A stretch of 58,212 bases of DNA from Halorussus salinisoli. Its GTDB lineage: Archaea; Halobacteriota; Halobacteria; Halobacteriales; Haladaptataceae. The DNA lies in assembly GCA_005239435.1 (NCBI GenBank), contig SZNP01000012.1, positions 1 through 58,212 of the forward strand. The letters run 5' to 3'. Under the pieces are notes generated by a model. That model was not told the origin of the DNA. It worked only from the letters and a program-made list of their open reading frames with translations, and did not search any database. This document shows, piece by piece, positions 17,425 through 25,727 of the stretch (its first letter is position 1; every line of letters starts with the position of its first letter). The translations under genes were made by a program, and so were the position numbers.

Positions 17425-17526
17425 CACTGCCCAATTACACTGACCAACAACACTGGCCAGAAACACCAACCAATAATACTGAACAGTAATACTGGCCAGT
17501 GTTTCTAGCCAGTATTACTGACCGGA
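17425..17526. promoter_or_regulatory. Par operator / candidate centromere (repeated ACTGRCCA elements and a 13-bp perfect inverted repeat)
   Basis: Arms CAGTAATACTGGC (17484-17496) and GCCAGTATTACTG (17508-17520) are exact reverse complements with an 11-base spacer. Related elements ACTGCCCA, ACTGACCA, ACTGGCCAG (twice) and ACTGACCGG recur through the region. It begins about 65 bases before the parA start. Confidence 0.65.
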
Positions 17527-17674
17527 AACCTGTCTAGAGATACTGTTTCGTGGCGTCACTTGGGGGAGCTCTGAGGCCGTTATAGAAGAAGTCGCTGCCG
17601 AATACGACGTTACTCGCCGAGTACGACGTGCCGCGAAGGGCATGATTTATGTCTCATATCTCTGAAAAGCAACT

Positions 17675-20600
17675 GTGAGATACGTGTCGACTCGGGTACT
17701 CATCGCGTCTCTCGTCGTGTTGAGTCTCGGACTCTCGGCGGGAGCCACGTCTGTCGGGGGAACCGGTGGCGTGACGTACGTCGAACACGACGTCACCGAA
17801 GATACGACGTGGTCGGCGGCGGACGGTCCTTACCGAATCGCGGCAGACGTCACCATCGAGGAAGGAGCGACGCTCGGCATCGAACCCGGGACGACCGTCC
17901 AACCCGCGGAGGACATCACGATTACGGTCGAAGGCAATCTGACTGCCGAGGGAACTGCGGACGAACCGATCACGTTCACGACTGCGACACAGGCCCCGGC
18001 GCACATTCGCTGGGCGTCCATCCGGTACGACGGAACGTCCGAGTCTCGCCTCTCGCTTTCGCACGTAACGATAGAGAACGCGACGAACGCAGTTACCGTC
18101 GATAGCGGGGTCGGACGAATCGACGTGACCGAGGCGACTATCCGTAACGTCAGTCGGAACGGGATTCGGATAGCGGACGTGACGAGGACGCCGAGGACTA
18201 CGGTCGACGAATCGGAGTTCACCGACATCGGCGAGCGAGGCATCGCCTTCGCTCCCGGGACGGGGGCCGTACGAGAATCGAGCGTCGTCTCCCGGACGAG
18301 CGAACTCGGCGAACGAACGATGCACAAGACCACCCTCACGCCCGCCGCCGATACGACGATGGACGCGCTGCGAGTCTCGTATCTCGGACACGGCGACGTC
18401 GGCGGAGTCGACCGAAGCGCGATTCTGCAACTGGGTATCGACACGGACGGAGACGAACAGGTCGACCGGTCGCTGAAGTCGCTAATCGAGTCAGTCGGCC
18501 AGCCGAAGAGCAACGCCTACGAGATAACGTTCGACCGTTCGGTCACGGTTCCGGCCGACGCGTCGCTCGTCGCAGTTTACGACGACGTGCGCAACCCGCG
18601 AACCTACGGAACGTACCCGGTCGAAGTCAGTTTCGAGCGGAAGGGCGTCGAGCAGACGGCGAAGACGACGATTCCCTTCGACGTCCGAACGTCCGGCGAC
18701 CGGCATCGAACGAGTGGGGACTCGAAGCGGAGTCACGCCACTCGACTCTCGATAACGGAATCGACGTTCGACGCTATCGAGGACCAAGGCGTGTTCGTCG
18801 CCGCAGACGCGGTCCATCGACTTCGAATCGCCGAGAACTCGTTCACGGACGTACGCGGGTCCGGTATCTCGATTCGCGGAGAGCGAGTCGATTCGGTCGG
18901 CCTCGACGGGAACAGTCTCTCCGCGCTCGGCGGCGAAGCCGACGGCATCAGAATCGCGACGCAAGGAGTCGACGATTTGGACGTCCGCGGAAATCGCATC
19001 GCCGACGCCGACGCGGGCATCGCCTTCGTAGCGAGCAACCGAATCGTCGACCGCGTTTCGTTCGCCTCGAACACCGTCACCGGGAGTACGACCGGACTTC
19101 GCGTCCGACACGACGGGCGGTACGTCAACCAGGACGTCTCGCTGACGGTCGTGAACAACACGTTCTCGCGGAACGACCGGTACGGCGTCTCCGTGGTGGC
19201 CGAGTCCGGGCGACTGAGGGACGTGACGGTTCGCGGGAACGAGATTACGGCGAACGGCGAGTCGGGAATCCAATTGGTCTCCCAACAAGTTCGGGAGAGT
19301 CGCATCTCTGACAACCGACTCGCCGAGAACCGAGGCCACGGTCTCTCCGTCCTGACGAACACCGTGGTTCACAACCTCTCGATCGCGGAGAACCGCGTCT
19401 TCGACAACGCGGGAGTCGGCTTGAACGTCGACAATCGACTGACCCACGCCGGAACACTCGACCTGACCGGAAACGTCGTGGCCGCGAACGCCTACGGCAT
19501 TCGCCTCGCCGGGTCACTGGGCGCACGAGTTCTCGACAACACCATCGTCTACAACACCTACGGCGACGACGCGCCGGTTCGCTCCGTGGGCGAGTACCGT
19601 CCCGGGACTGGCATCGTCGTGGAAGAGGGCGATGCAGGTGCGGTCTTCAGGGCGGGGGACGTGAACGCGCAACTCGCAGAGCTGATCGACGACCCGGAAG
19701 TCGAAACCGGCCTCGAACGAAGGGCCGGAGACGATTACACTCTCGTCCTCAGACCGGACGAGGGAGGCCACGTCTGGAAACACGACGGGACCGCGCTCAC
19801 GGTCCGGTCGCTCTCCGAGGAGATTCCAACCGGCATCACGCTTCCGAAGGACGACGACCACCGCTCCGGGGTCGTCGTTCGCAACAACGACGTTTACGGC
19901 CACGCTCGCGGGATGGTAGTCAACGTCAAAACGCTCGTCGACGCGAACACGACCACGCGCCTGCTCGTCAACACGACTCGAACCGTCGTCGCCGAGCGAA
20001 ACTACTGGGGAGACCCGGACGGCCCGACTCATTCCTCGATTCACCCGGAGGGAACCGGCGACCTGATCGTGACTCGCCGCGGGTGGGTGGACTTCCTCCC
20101 CATCGCTCAGTCGCCGTTCGGTCCGCGGTACCACCGGCCAACCGCGAACGTCACCGTTTCTCCGAGTCTCGCGACGGTCGGGAATCCCGTCCTCGTCTCC
20201 GGCGTGAGCTCGAGCGACGAGGACGGGCGTGTCACGTCCTATCGGTTCGTAGTCGACGACGAGCGACGGGACGTCGCAGGACCGAACGCGACCGTATCGT
20301 TCACGAAACCGGGGACCCATACCGCCTCCCTGCTCGTGGAGGACGACGTGGGAATCGAGAGTGACGGGCCTGCGACGGTTTCCGTCGAGGTACTGAACTC
20401 GACTCAGGCTACGGCGGGTGCGACGACTACGGCGAACGCGACGACCGCGGCGAGACAGCCGACGACCACGAAGATGTCGACGGAAGCGGACAGCAGTTTC
20501 GTCCCCGAGTGGGCGGTCTTCACGTCGCTCGGCGGGTTCGTCGGTCTCCTGTTCTACGGCACGGCGTTGCTCCTCGGTGCGTACGGCACCCTCCAGACGT

Positions 20601-20788
20601 TCCGCGACGCGAGCGTCCCCGTTCAGGGAGCGACTATAAACGGTCTCGCTGGGTTCGGCATCCTCGTCTGGGTCGGATTCGGACTGTTCGGTACCGACGG
20701 ATTGCTCACGGTCGGCGTCGCTGGTGCAGTTCTCTGGGTCGGGCTCGTCGCCCTCCTGTGGGCGATTACCCAGCAGTTGTACGACTGA
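17675..20788 (+). CDS. Large surface protein: right-handed beta-helix (NosD-like) with PKD domain and C-terminal membrane segments
   Basis: 1037 residues starting with GTG at 17675. A signal peptide occupies about residues 1-28. Residues about 45-780 contain many short beta-helix coils with N-rich turns (for example TVRGNEITANGESGIQL and LSIAENRVFDNAGVGLNV), typical of NosD / parallel beta-helix repeats. NYWGDPDGPTH near 795 is a common closing motif of this family. Residues about 830-915 are a PKD domain (SGVSSSDEDGRVTSYRFVVD). A Thr-rich linker leads to three or four membrane segments from about 945 to 1037. Such proteins are cell-surface proteins that may bind or process polysaccharide. 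It is next to the par operon but likely has its own promoter. Confidence 0.8.
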   Translation: MRYVSTRVLIASLVVLSLGLSAGATSVGGTGGVTYVEHDVTEDTTWSAADGPYRIAADVTIEEGATLGIEPGTTVQPAEDITITVEGNLTAEGTADEPITFTTATQAPAHIRWASIRYDGTSESRLSLSHVTIENATNAVTVDSGVGRIDVTEATIRNVSRNGIRIADVTRTPRTTVDESEFTDIGERGIAFAPGTGAVRESSVVSRTSELGERTMHKTTLTPAADTTMDALRVSYLGHGDVGGVDRSAILQLGIDTDGDEQVDRSLKSLIESVGQPKSNAYEITFDRSVTVPADASLVAVYDDVRNPRTYGTYPVEVSFERKGVEQTAKTTIPFDVRTSGDRHRTSGDSKRSHATRLSITESTFDAIEDQGVFVAADAVHRLRIAENSFTDVRGSGISIRGERVDSVGLDGNSLSALGGEADGIRIATQGVDDLDVRGNRIADADAGIAFVASNRIVDRVSFASNTVTGSTTGLRVRHDGRYVNQDVSLTVVNNTFSRNDRYGVSVVAESGRLRDVTVRGNEITANGESGIQLVSQQVRESRISDNRLAENRGHGLSVLTNTVVHNLSIAENRVFDNAGVGLNVDNRLTHAGTLDLTGNVVAANAYGIRLAGSLGARVLDNTIVYNTYGDDAPVRSVGEYRPGTGIVVEEGDAGAVFRAGDVNAQLAELIDDPEVETGLERRAGDDYTLVLRPDEGGHVWKHDGTALTVRSLSEEIPTGITLPKDDDHRSGVVVRNNDVYGHARGMVVNVKTLVDANTTTRLLVNTTRTVVAERNYWGDPDGPTHSSIHPEGTGDLIVTRRGWVDFLPIAQSPFGPRYHRPTANVTVSPSLATVGNPVLVSGVSSSDEDGRVTSYRFVVDDERRDVAGPNATVSFTKPGTHTASLLVEDDVGIESDGPATVSVEVLNSTQATAGATTTANATTAARQPTTTKMSTEADSSFVPEWAVFTSLGGFVGLLFYGTALLLGAYGTLQTFRDASVPVQGATINGLAGFGILVWVGFGLFGTDGLLTVGVAGAVLWVGLVALLWAITQQLYD

Positions 20789-20926
20789 GACGGTGGGTTT
20801 TCGGACTCCGAAGGAACGTTCGGCGATGGACTCCGAAGCGGTACTCTTAGATGGTCCAGACCGTACTCTTCCACCAATGTGGGGGAGCTCGGACCTCCTC
20901 GACTCGGACCCCCTCGAACGCGAGCC

Positions 20927-20956
20927 ATGACGGAATCGACGATGACGGAATCGACG
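20927..20956 (+). repeat. 15-bp tandem duplication at the folA start
   Basis: Two exact adjacent copies of ATGACGGAATCGACG, each with a start codon in the same frame. Confidence 0.9.
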
Positions 20957-21463
20957 ACAGCGCCACCCAGTGACCTCGACCTCGTCCTAGTCGCCGCCGT
21001 CGCAGAGAACGGCGTCATCGGAGCCGACGGCGGCATTCCGTGGCGCTATCCGGCAGACCTGAAACACTTCCGCGACCTGACGATGGGGTCGCCGGTCGTC
21101 GTGGGTCGGCGCACGTACGAGTACATCTGCGAGCGAACTGGCGGTCCGTTAGACGGCCGAACGAACGTCGTCCTGAGTTCGACGCTCGCGGAGCCATCGG
21201 AGAAGGGCGTACAGGTCGTGCGCTCGCTGTCGGAGGCAATAGAGAGTGCGAACGCGGCCGCGACGGACGGCGTGGCGTACGTAATCGGTGGAGCCACTGT
21301 GTACGAGCAGGCGTTCCCCCTCGCGTCGAAGATGGTGTTGACCGAAGTACCCGAACGACCGACCGGAGACGCGCGGTTTCCCGACTGGGACGACGACGAG
21401 TGGCGCGAAATCGACCGCGGGTCGGCGGGCGACTTGACGGTCGTCACGTACGAGCGACGTTGA
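20927..21463 (+). CDS. folA: Dihydrofolate reductase
   Basis: 178 residues from the ATG at 20927. LVLVAAVAENGVIGADGGIPWR is the N-terminal strand and Met20-type loop, FRDLTMGSPVVVGRRTYEYI the NADPH-binding region, and VAYVIGGATVYEQAFPLA the cofactor loop. All match DHFR, which makes tetrahydrofolate with NADPH. The first 30 bases are an exact tandem duplication of ATGACGGAATCGACG, giving two in-frame ATGs (20927 and 20942). The second copy may be the older start. Haloarchaea carry DHFR on the chromosome or use alternative folate enzymes, so this may be a second or compensating copy; trimethoprim resistance is possible but cannot be read from sequence. Confidence 0.9.
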   Translation: MTESTMTESTTAPPSDLDLVLVAAVAENGVIGADGGIPWRYPADLKHFRDLTMGSPVVVGRRTYEYICERTGGPLDGRTNVVLSSTLAEPSEKGVQVVRSLSEAIESANAAATDGVAYVIGGATVYEQAFPLASKMVLTEVPERPTGDARFPDWDDDEWREIDRGSAGDLTVVTYERR

Positions 21464-21707
21464 CACCCTCTCCCCGCTAACACGGCCACGAGGTACGACG
21501 AGCCAGCCACAGGGGACGACGACCGACCACTTCGACGGAGTTGACGACCGACCACTCCGATGGAACTGACGACCGACTACTTCGACGCCGCACTCGGTCG
21601 GCGTTCTCGGCGAGCAGACGTGACTCGGCGTAGGCGTCGAGTTCACGGAACGACGCCCGGTCGAAGACCCGACGAGGTTATCTTGATAGCGACGGTTGTT
21701 TCGTTCG

Positions 21708-21944
21708 ATGGCGAGCAAACGCGCGACGGTCACGTGTCCGGACTGCGACCTCGAAGCGACGTTCACGAAGCTCAGGGAAGCACGGTCCTGCATCGAAGAC
21801 CATCGCACGGAAACCGGTCACGAGGCGGTATGGGAGTTACACGAACTCGCCGCAGGTGTCGAACAGGCCGGTGAGGACGCTGGCGTCTGTGGTCGACCGG
21901 GTTCGTGTAACGTGGATTCTCCGCTCGTCCGGGATAGTCAGTGA
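21708..21944 (+). CDS. Small zinc-finger-like protein (DUF7542-type)
   Basis: 78 residues from the ATG at 21708. TVTCPDCDLEATFTKLREAR (about 7-26) with CxxC, HRTETGHEAVWELHELAAGV (about 32-51) with two His, and EDAGVCGRPGSC (about 56-67) match a conserved haloarchaeal small-protein family that I recall as DUF7542. The Cys2/His2 pattern suggests a zinc finger. The last ten residues (NVDSPLVRDSQ) look like an extension beyond the family. Its function is unknown. It sits directly before the replication origin, after folA. Confidence 0.7.
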   Translation: MASKRATVTCPDCDLEATFTKLREARSCIEDHRTETGHEAVWELHELAAGVEQAGEDAGVCGRPGSCNVDSPLVRDSQ

Positions 21945-21977
21945 TGGTGAAGTCTTCGGGTTCGTGAGGACGCGAAG

Positions 21978-22003
21978 ACACACACCACGTTTCCAGTGAA
22001 ACG
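21978..22003 (-). repeat. ORB-like origin recognition box 1 (inverted)
   Basis: Reverse complement of TTCACTGGAAACGTGGTGT plus TGTG. It faces the plus-strand copies across the AT-rich segment. Confidence 0.85.
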
Positions 22004-22220
22004 GTGTTTTCGGGGGCGGGGGTTGCCGGAGGTGTTCCATCGGCGTTTTTTGTCCGTTCTGGCCGGAATATCGTCACCGAGTCCCATACGAAGAACGCTT
22101 TTAGAACCCGTGGTTTTATTAGGGTGGTCTGAGTAAATTCCATTGATTAGATCACATTTTATTTCAATCCGTGACTCGTCACGGATGACTTCAGCCGAAG
22201 TCCCGGGGTTTTCCCCCTTA

Positions 22221-22244
22221 TTCACTGGAAACGTGGTGTGTGTG
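22221..22244 (+). repeat. ORB-like origin recognition box 2
   Basis: TTCACTGGAAACGTGGTGT followed by GTGTG. It closes the AT-rich segment opposite box 1. Confidence 0.85.
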
Positions 22245-22314
22245 ATTTCGAGTCGCATACGGTGAACCGTCTCGACACTCGTCTACGGAATACTCACGTC
22301 GTGTTCCCGTAGCT

Positions 22315-22434
22315 ACCAACGGGTAGAACCAGCGACCAACGAACAAAATCAGCAACCAACGAACAGAACCTGCAAACGGAACCAACGAACGGAAGACGGA
22401 ACGAAGGACCGGAAGATGGAACCAACGAACGGAA
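22315..22434 (+). repeat. 20-bp iteron-like direct repeats
   Basis: The core ACCAACGAAC recurs at 22335, 22355, 22381 and 22421, with degenerate copies at 22315 and 22401. The unit is about 20 bases, so successive copies lie on the same DNA face. The array lies between ORB boxes 2 and 3. Confidence 0.75.
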
Positions 22435-22534
22435 TTTCTAGCGAGAAAGAAGTAAATTTCAGCCGATACGTACTGTCCTTCCGATGAACGGAAACCTCTA
22501 TTTCGATTGGACCTAAACCGCCGCTAATGACGAT

Positions 22535-22556
22535 TTCACTGGAAACGTGGTGTGTG
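22535..22556 (+). repeat. ORB-like origin recognition box 3
   Basis: TTCACTGGAAACGTGGTGT followed by GTG, 48 bases before box 4. Confidence 0.85.
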
Positions 22557-22582
22557 TCTCCCAACGGTAAACATAAGTGGCT

Positions 22583-22601
22583 TTCACTGGAAACGTGGTG
22601 T
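22583..22601 (+). repeat. ORB-like origin recognition box 4, abutting the orc1 start codon
   Basis: TTCACTGGAAACGTGGTGT ends two bases before the orc1 ATG at 22604. Binding here by Orc1/Cdc6 would be expected to repress its own gene. Confidence 0.85.
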
Positions 22602-22603
22602 CG

Positions 22604-23794
22604 ATGACCGACTCTAACGACCTCTTCTCCCGCGAGGATCCGGTCTTCGCCGACAAGGAACTCCTCGAGATAAACCACCTCCCCGACGACGGCCGCATCG
22701 TCGGTCGTGACGACGAGATTCAATCGCTCGCAAACGCCCTCAATCCGGCCCTCTTCGGCCAATCCCCGAGCAACGTCCTGCTCTACGGCAAGACGGGAAC
22801 GGGAAAGTCGCTCTGTGCGAAACACGTCTCGCGGCAACTCATCTCCGAAGCGGCGCGCGACGGCATTACCGTGGGTAAAGCCTACGTCGACTGCGCCCAG
22901 GACACGACGGAGACGCAGGCCGTCCAGACCATCGCAAACAGCCTCAACACTGACGCGACTGAAATATCCGTTCCCGACAAAGGCATCTCCACGTCCACTT
23001 ACTACAAGCGACTCTGGCGAATCCTCGACGACGAGTACGACGTGGTCGTCATCATCCTCGACGAAATCGACAAACTCGAAGACGACGCGATTCTCATGCA
23101 ACTCTCTCGGGCGGGAGAAGCCGGGAAACTCGACCACTGCAAACTCGGCACCATCGGTATCAGCAACAAGATCAAGTACAAGGACCGGATGGACGAGCGC
23201 GTCAAGTCGAGTCTCTGCGAGCGCGAGTTCGTCTTCCCGCCGTACGACGCGACGCAACTCCGGACGATCATGGAAGCCCGCGACGACGCGTTCGAAGAAG
23301 GCGTCTTGGAGGACGGGACGATTCCGCTGGCGGCGGCCCACGCCGCGCAGGAACACGGCGACGCCCGGAAAGCAATCGACATTCTCAGGTACGCTGGCGA
23401 AATCGCGCAGTCGAAAAACGACGCTACCGTCCGCGAGGAGTACGTCAAACAGGCGCGAGACCGCGCGGAGAACGACCGATTCCGGGAACTCATTCGCGGT
23501 GCGACACCCCACTCGAAGCACACCCTTCGCGCCCTCGCCGGTCTCACGCTGAATCACACCGGCGAGGAAGCGTTTCGAACGTCCCGCGTCTACGAGGCGT
23601 ACGAACGGATCTGCGGCCGAGACGGTGTCGACCCGCTCTCCGCCCGCCGCGTTCGGGACCTCCTCCGGGAACACGCGTTCCTCGACGTCATCGAACAGGC
23701 CGACCGAAGTGGCGGTAGTGCGGAGGGCAAGTACACCGAGCATCGACTCCTCGAAGACCCCGAAGTCGTCGTCGACGTACTCGACGCAAAGTGA
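22604..23794 (+). CDS. orc: Orc1/Cdc6 replication initiator
   Basis: 396 residues from the ATG at 22604. A longer frame from 22577 translates the ORB box and is rejected. The AAA+ domain has Walker A YGKTGTGKS (61-69), Walker B IILDEIDKL (150-158), sensor 1 ISNKIKYKDRMDERV and the sensor 2 region GDARKAIDILRYAG. The C-terminal third is the winged helix that binds ORBs (HTGEEAFRTSRVYEAY, RRVRDLLREHAFLDVIEQ). The length is normal. Orc1/Cdc6 binds ORB elements, melts the AT-rich DNA and loads MCM helicase from the host. It is surrounded by ORBs and two repeat arrays, so it is the initiator of this replicon. Confidence 0.93.
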   Translation: MTDSNDLFSREDPVFADKELLEINHLPDDGRIVGRDDEIQSLANALNPALFGQSPSNVLLYGKTGTGKSLCAKHVSRQLISEAARDGITVGKAYVDCAQDTTETQAVQTIANSLNTDATEISVPDKGISTSTYYKRLWRILDDEYDVVVIILDEIDKLEDDAILMQLSRAGEAGKLDHCKLGTIGISNKIKYKDRMDERVKSSLCEREFVFPPYDATQLRTIMEARDDAFEEGVLEDGTIPLAAAHAAQEHGDARKAIDILRYAGEIAQSKNDATVREEYVKQARDRAENDRFRELIRGATPHSKHTLRALAGLTLNHTGEEAFRTSRVYEAYERICGRDGVDPLSARRVRDLLREHAFLDVIEQADRSGGSAEGKYTEHRLLEDPEVVVDVLDAK

Positions 23795-23839
23795 CCTACC
23801 TGACGCGAACTCGGCGTGTTAACGGCCGAAACTACGACA

Positions 23840-23860
23840 TTCACTGGAAACTCGGTGTGT
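23840..23860 (+). repeat. ORB-like box 5 (variant) downstream of orc
   Basis: TTCACTGGAAACTCGGTGTG plus T. The core TTCACTGGAAAC is intact; the ACGTGG of the other copies is ACTCGG here. Confidence 0.75.
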
Positions 23861-23936
23861 AGAGGAACTTATATTTCATGATAGTCAGGTACAAAAATCT
23901 ACAACCCCGAGTAGTCGCCTCTCGGAAATCACCGGG

Positions 23937-24110
23937 AAGTAGGTCAGACATTGAAAAAGAGGTCTGACATAGTAGAAGGGGTAGTCAGATATAGGAAGAA
24001 AGAGCTCAAATATAGAGGAAAAAAGGTCAGACAAAGTGGAAATAAGGTCAGAAATAGAGAAAAAGAAACTAAACATAGAGAAAAGGAAGCCAGACATAGA
24101 AGAACAGTCT
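23937..24110. repeat. AT-rich array of about eight 21-bp direct repeats
   Basis: Units begin with variants of GGTCAGACATAGA followed by an A-rich tract, at 23942, 23961, 23983, 24004, 24025, 24046, 24066 and 24089, about 21 bases apart (two helical turns). The stretch is strikingly AT-rich in a GC-rich replicon. An open minus-strand frame over it merely translates the repeats. Confidence 0.8.
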
Positions 24111-24183
24111 TCTAACACATGGAGATAAGCATATAAAATAGGGGTGGAAATAAAATCCCTAAATAGATCCATAGTAAACAGAT

Positions 24184-24744
24184 CTACAGAATTCTATCTC
24201 CGAAGTGCGCTTGGACGAAGAGACCGATGGGGAGGAGATTGAGAGCGGCGACGCCGATAACGGCGGCGGTCGGCAGTTGCGGGAACGCGACTGCCGTGAC
24301 GAGAAGGGTCGCAAGCGTCAACGTGCTCGTACAGACCGGAATCGTGCCGATGTGCCAACACCTCGAATCCGAGACGCCCGAGACGTGCGTAACCATCTCG
24401 AAGTTCTCCCCGGTCGATATCGACCGCTCCTCGCGGTCGTAGTCGATGACGTCGTGGCCGTCGAGTTTGTCGAGGTGGTGCTGGCTCAGTGACGTGTAGA
24501 CGCTCTGGCGGAGGCTGTCGGGTGCCGACTCGTCGCCAGCGAGTACGTCGGCGATTGCGTCCGCGAGTTCTCGAACCGACACGTCGTCCGATGCCGAGCG
24601 CCCTGCGAGATATCGAACGCACTCACGACGTCGTGCGTTGGCGAGAAGTTCGTACGGCTGGTCGTCGCTCCACTCGTCGCGGTTCCGGTCGTCGTCACGA
24701 TTGCGACGATAGGCCGGTGCGGCTTGGTTCAGTTTCAGACTCAT
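24184..24744 (-). CDS. DUF7344-type winged-helix protein with two C-terminal membrane segments
   Basis: 186 residues. Residues about 30-115 (ELLANARRRECVRYLAGRS, VRELADAIADVLAGDE, YTSLSQHHLDKLDGHDVIDYD) form the winged-helix domain. Residues about 137-180 contain two hydrophobic segments (TLTLATLLVTAVAF, AAVIGVAALNLLPIGLFV). The design matches the 8092-8754 protein, with the DNA-binding domain tethered to the membrane. The target is unknown. It sits beside the origin and another small winged-helix gene on the same strand, possibly as plasmid regulators. Confidence 0.7.
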   Translation of the reverse strand: MSLKLNQAAPAYRRNRDDDRNRDEWSDDQPYELLANARRRECVRYLAGRSASDDVSVRELADAIADVLAGDESAPDSLRQSVYTSLSQHHLDKLDGHDVIDYDREERSISTGENFEMVTHVSGVSDSRCWHIGTIPVCTSTLTLATLLVTAVAFPQLPTAAVIGVAALNLLPIGLFVQAHFGDRIL

Positions 24745-24886
24745 CCCCCAGATACACTCGACGAGATGGACCGTACTCCCTTATCTATCGTGCAGTTAAC
24801 GCGGTCGGTCGAACTTGCAACAGTTGTCGCAACAGTTGATGGAATTCTCACTGCCGACCGACCGGCAGTTCGTCGAACGCTCGCGA

Positions 24887-25222
24887 TTACGCCGAGTAGC
24901 CGTCATCGGACCCGTCGGCGGCCGACTCCGCCGAATACACCAGTCCGACATCCATGTCGAAAACGAGAACCCCCTCGGCGTCGAGGTTCTGGAGGTAGTC
25001 GCGGTACAGCATCTCGTGTACGTCACCGTACTCGCTGTCGAGGTCCGGCGCGTGTATTTGCTCCGCGAGTTTGCTCACGGTAATCGGCGTGTTGGCTCTT
25101 TCGACAGCGATGCGAATTCGCTGAGCGAACCCCTGTCTGTCCCCCGTCGTCCCCGCCGGTTCAAATCCCCGAGACGAGCGACTCGGAGGGTCCGAATCCG
25201 GTGATTTCTGCGGCCGACTCAT
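24887..25222 (-). CDS. Small DUF7344-like winged-helix protein
   Basis: 111 residues. The first 25 residues are polar and disordered. FAQRIRIAVERANTPITVSK, LAEQIHA, DVHEMLYRDYLQNLDAEGVL and VFDMDVGLVYSAES then follow the helix-turn-helix plus wing order of the DUF7344 family, without membrane segments. A soluble DNA-binding protein is likely. It is transcribed toward the membrane-bound relative at 24184-24744, with 142 bases between them. Confidence 0.6.
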   Translation of the reverse strand: MSRPQKSPDSDPPSRSSRGFEPAGTTGDRQGFAQRIRIAVERANTPITVSKLAEQIHAPDLDSEYGDVHEMLYRDYLQNLDAEGVLVFDMDVGLVYSAESAADGSDDGYSA

Positions 25223-25495
25223 CTATGTCCGTACCTCCTCTCGTTCGGACTTAAGTATGAGGTGTCGTTGCACGATTCAAGCAATGGATAGTAGTCTTTG
25301 CAGGTACTTATAGTAATCTCCGCGAAATCTAGCTTCGGTAGGGAAGCGGACCCAGTTCGACGATAGCGAACCTGGTTCGGCAACAGCGAACCCGGTTCAG
25401 GCAACGTATGTGGTTGCTAAACCGTTTTACGGCGCTCAACAGTCGGGCCGATTTAACTAGTCTCCCCAGAACGACTACGCCGAGGGGAAGAGACA

Positions 25496-25678
25496 GTGAG
25501 TAAGACAGAAACTCCCACGGACGGCCTGACGAACGAAGAGTTCGAGTCCGCGTTGGCGGATTTGCTACGAACTGCCAGTCGGAACAACGTCGAGACGACG
25601 CGCTCGGTCGACGTGGCGACCGACACCGACGGCACCGAGTGGATGGTAGAGATAACGCGAATCGATCGACACCGCTGA
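25496..25678 (+). CDS. Small acidic protein of unknown function
   Basis: 60 residues starting with GTG at 25496, preceded by GAGGGGAAGAG as a weak ribosome site. It contains a predicted helix (NEEFESALADLLRTASRN) followed by strands (TTRSVDVATDTDGTEWMVEITRI). Short proteins of this shape occur in haloarchaea next to HTH_10 regulators, as here, where an HTH_10 gene starts 50 bases later. They are probably cotranscribed. I do not recognise a function. Confidence 0.55.
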   Translation: MSKTETPTDGLTNEEFESALADLLRTASRNNVETTRSVDVATDTDGTEWMVEITRIDRHR

Positions 25679-25727
25679 ACGCGGGATAGGAACACGTGTG
25701 GGAACTAGCAGACATGGTGGCCGTGCG

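Larger units (their letters stand above)
21945..22603. other. Replication origin region
   Basis: A gene-free block between the DUF7542-type gene and orc1/cdc6. It holds one ORB-like element on the minus strand at the left (21978-22003), an AT-rich stretch (about 22096-22168) suited to unwinding, a 9-bp perfect hairpin (ATCCGTGAC/GTCACGGAT, about 22169-22188), three ORB-like elements on the plus strand (22221, 22535, 22583) and a 20-bp iteron-like array (22315-22434). Inverted ORBs flanking AT-rich DNA beside an orc gene is the classical haloarchaeal origin layout. Confidence 0.85.
23795..24183. other. Gene-free region downstream of orc
   Basis: It contains ORB-like box 5 and the 21-bp AT-rich array. 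No coding region is convincing. It may be part of the origin, a copy-control (incompatibility) locus or a curved-DNA element. Confidence 0.6.

Noticed and set aside
17359..17469. Longer parA start at 17469
   Set aside because: The extra 37 residues translate the inverted-repeat operator, and the normal ParA N-terminus begins at 17358.
23885..24172. Minus-strand frame in the AT-rich array
   Set aside because: It encodes repeated SDLFS-type segments caused by the 21-bp repeats and has codon use unlike any other gene here.
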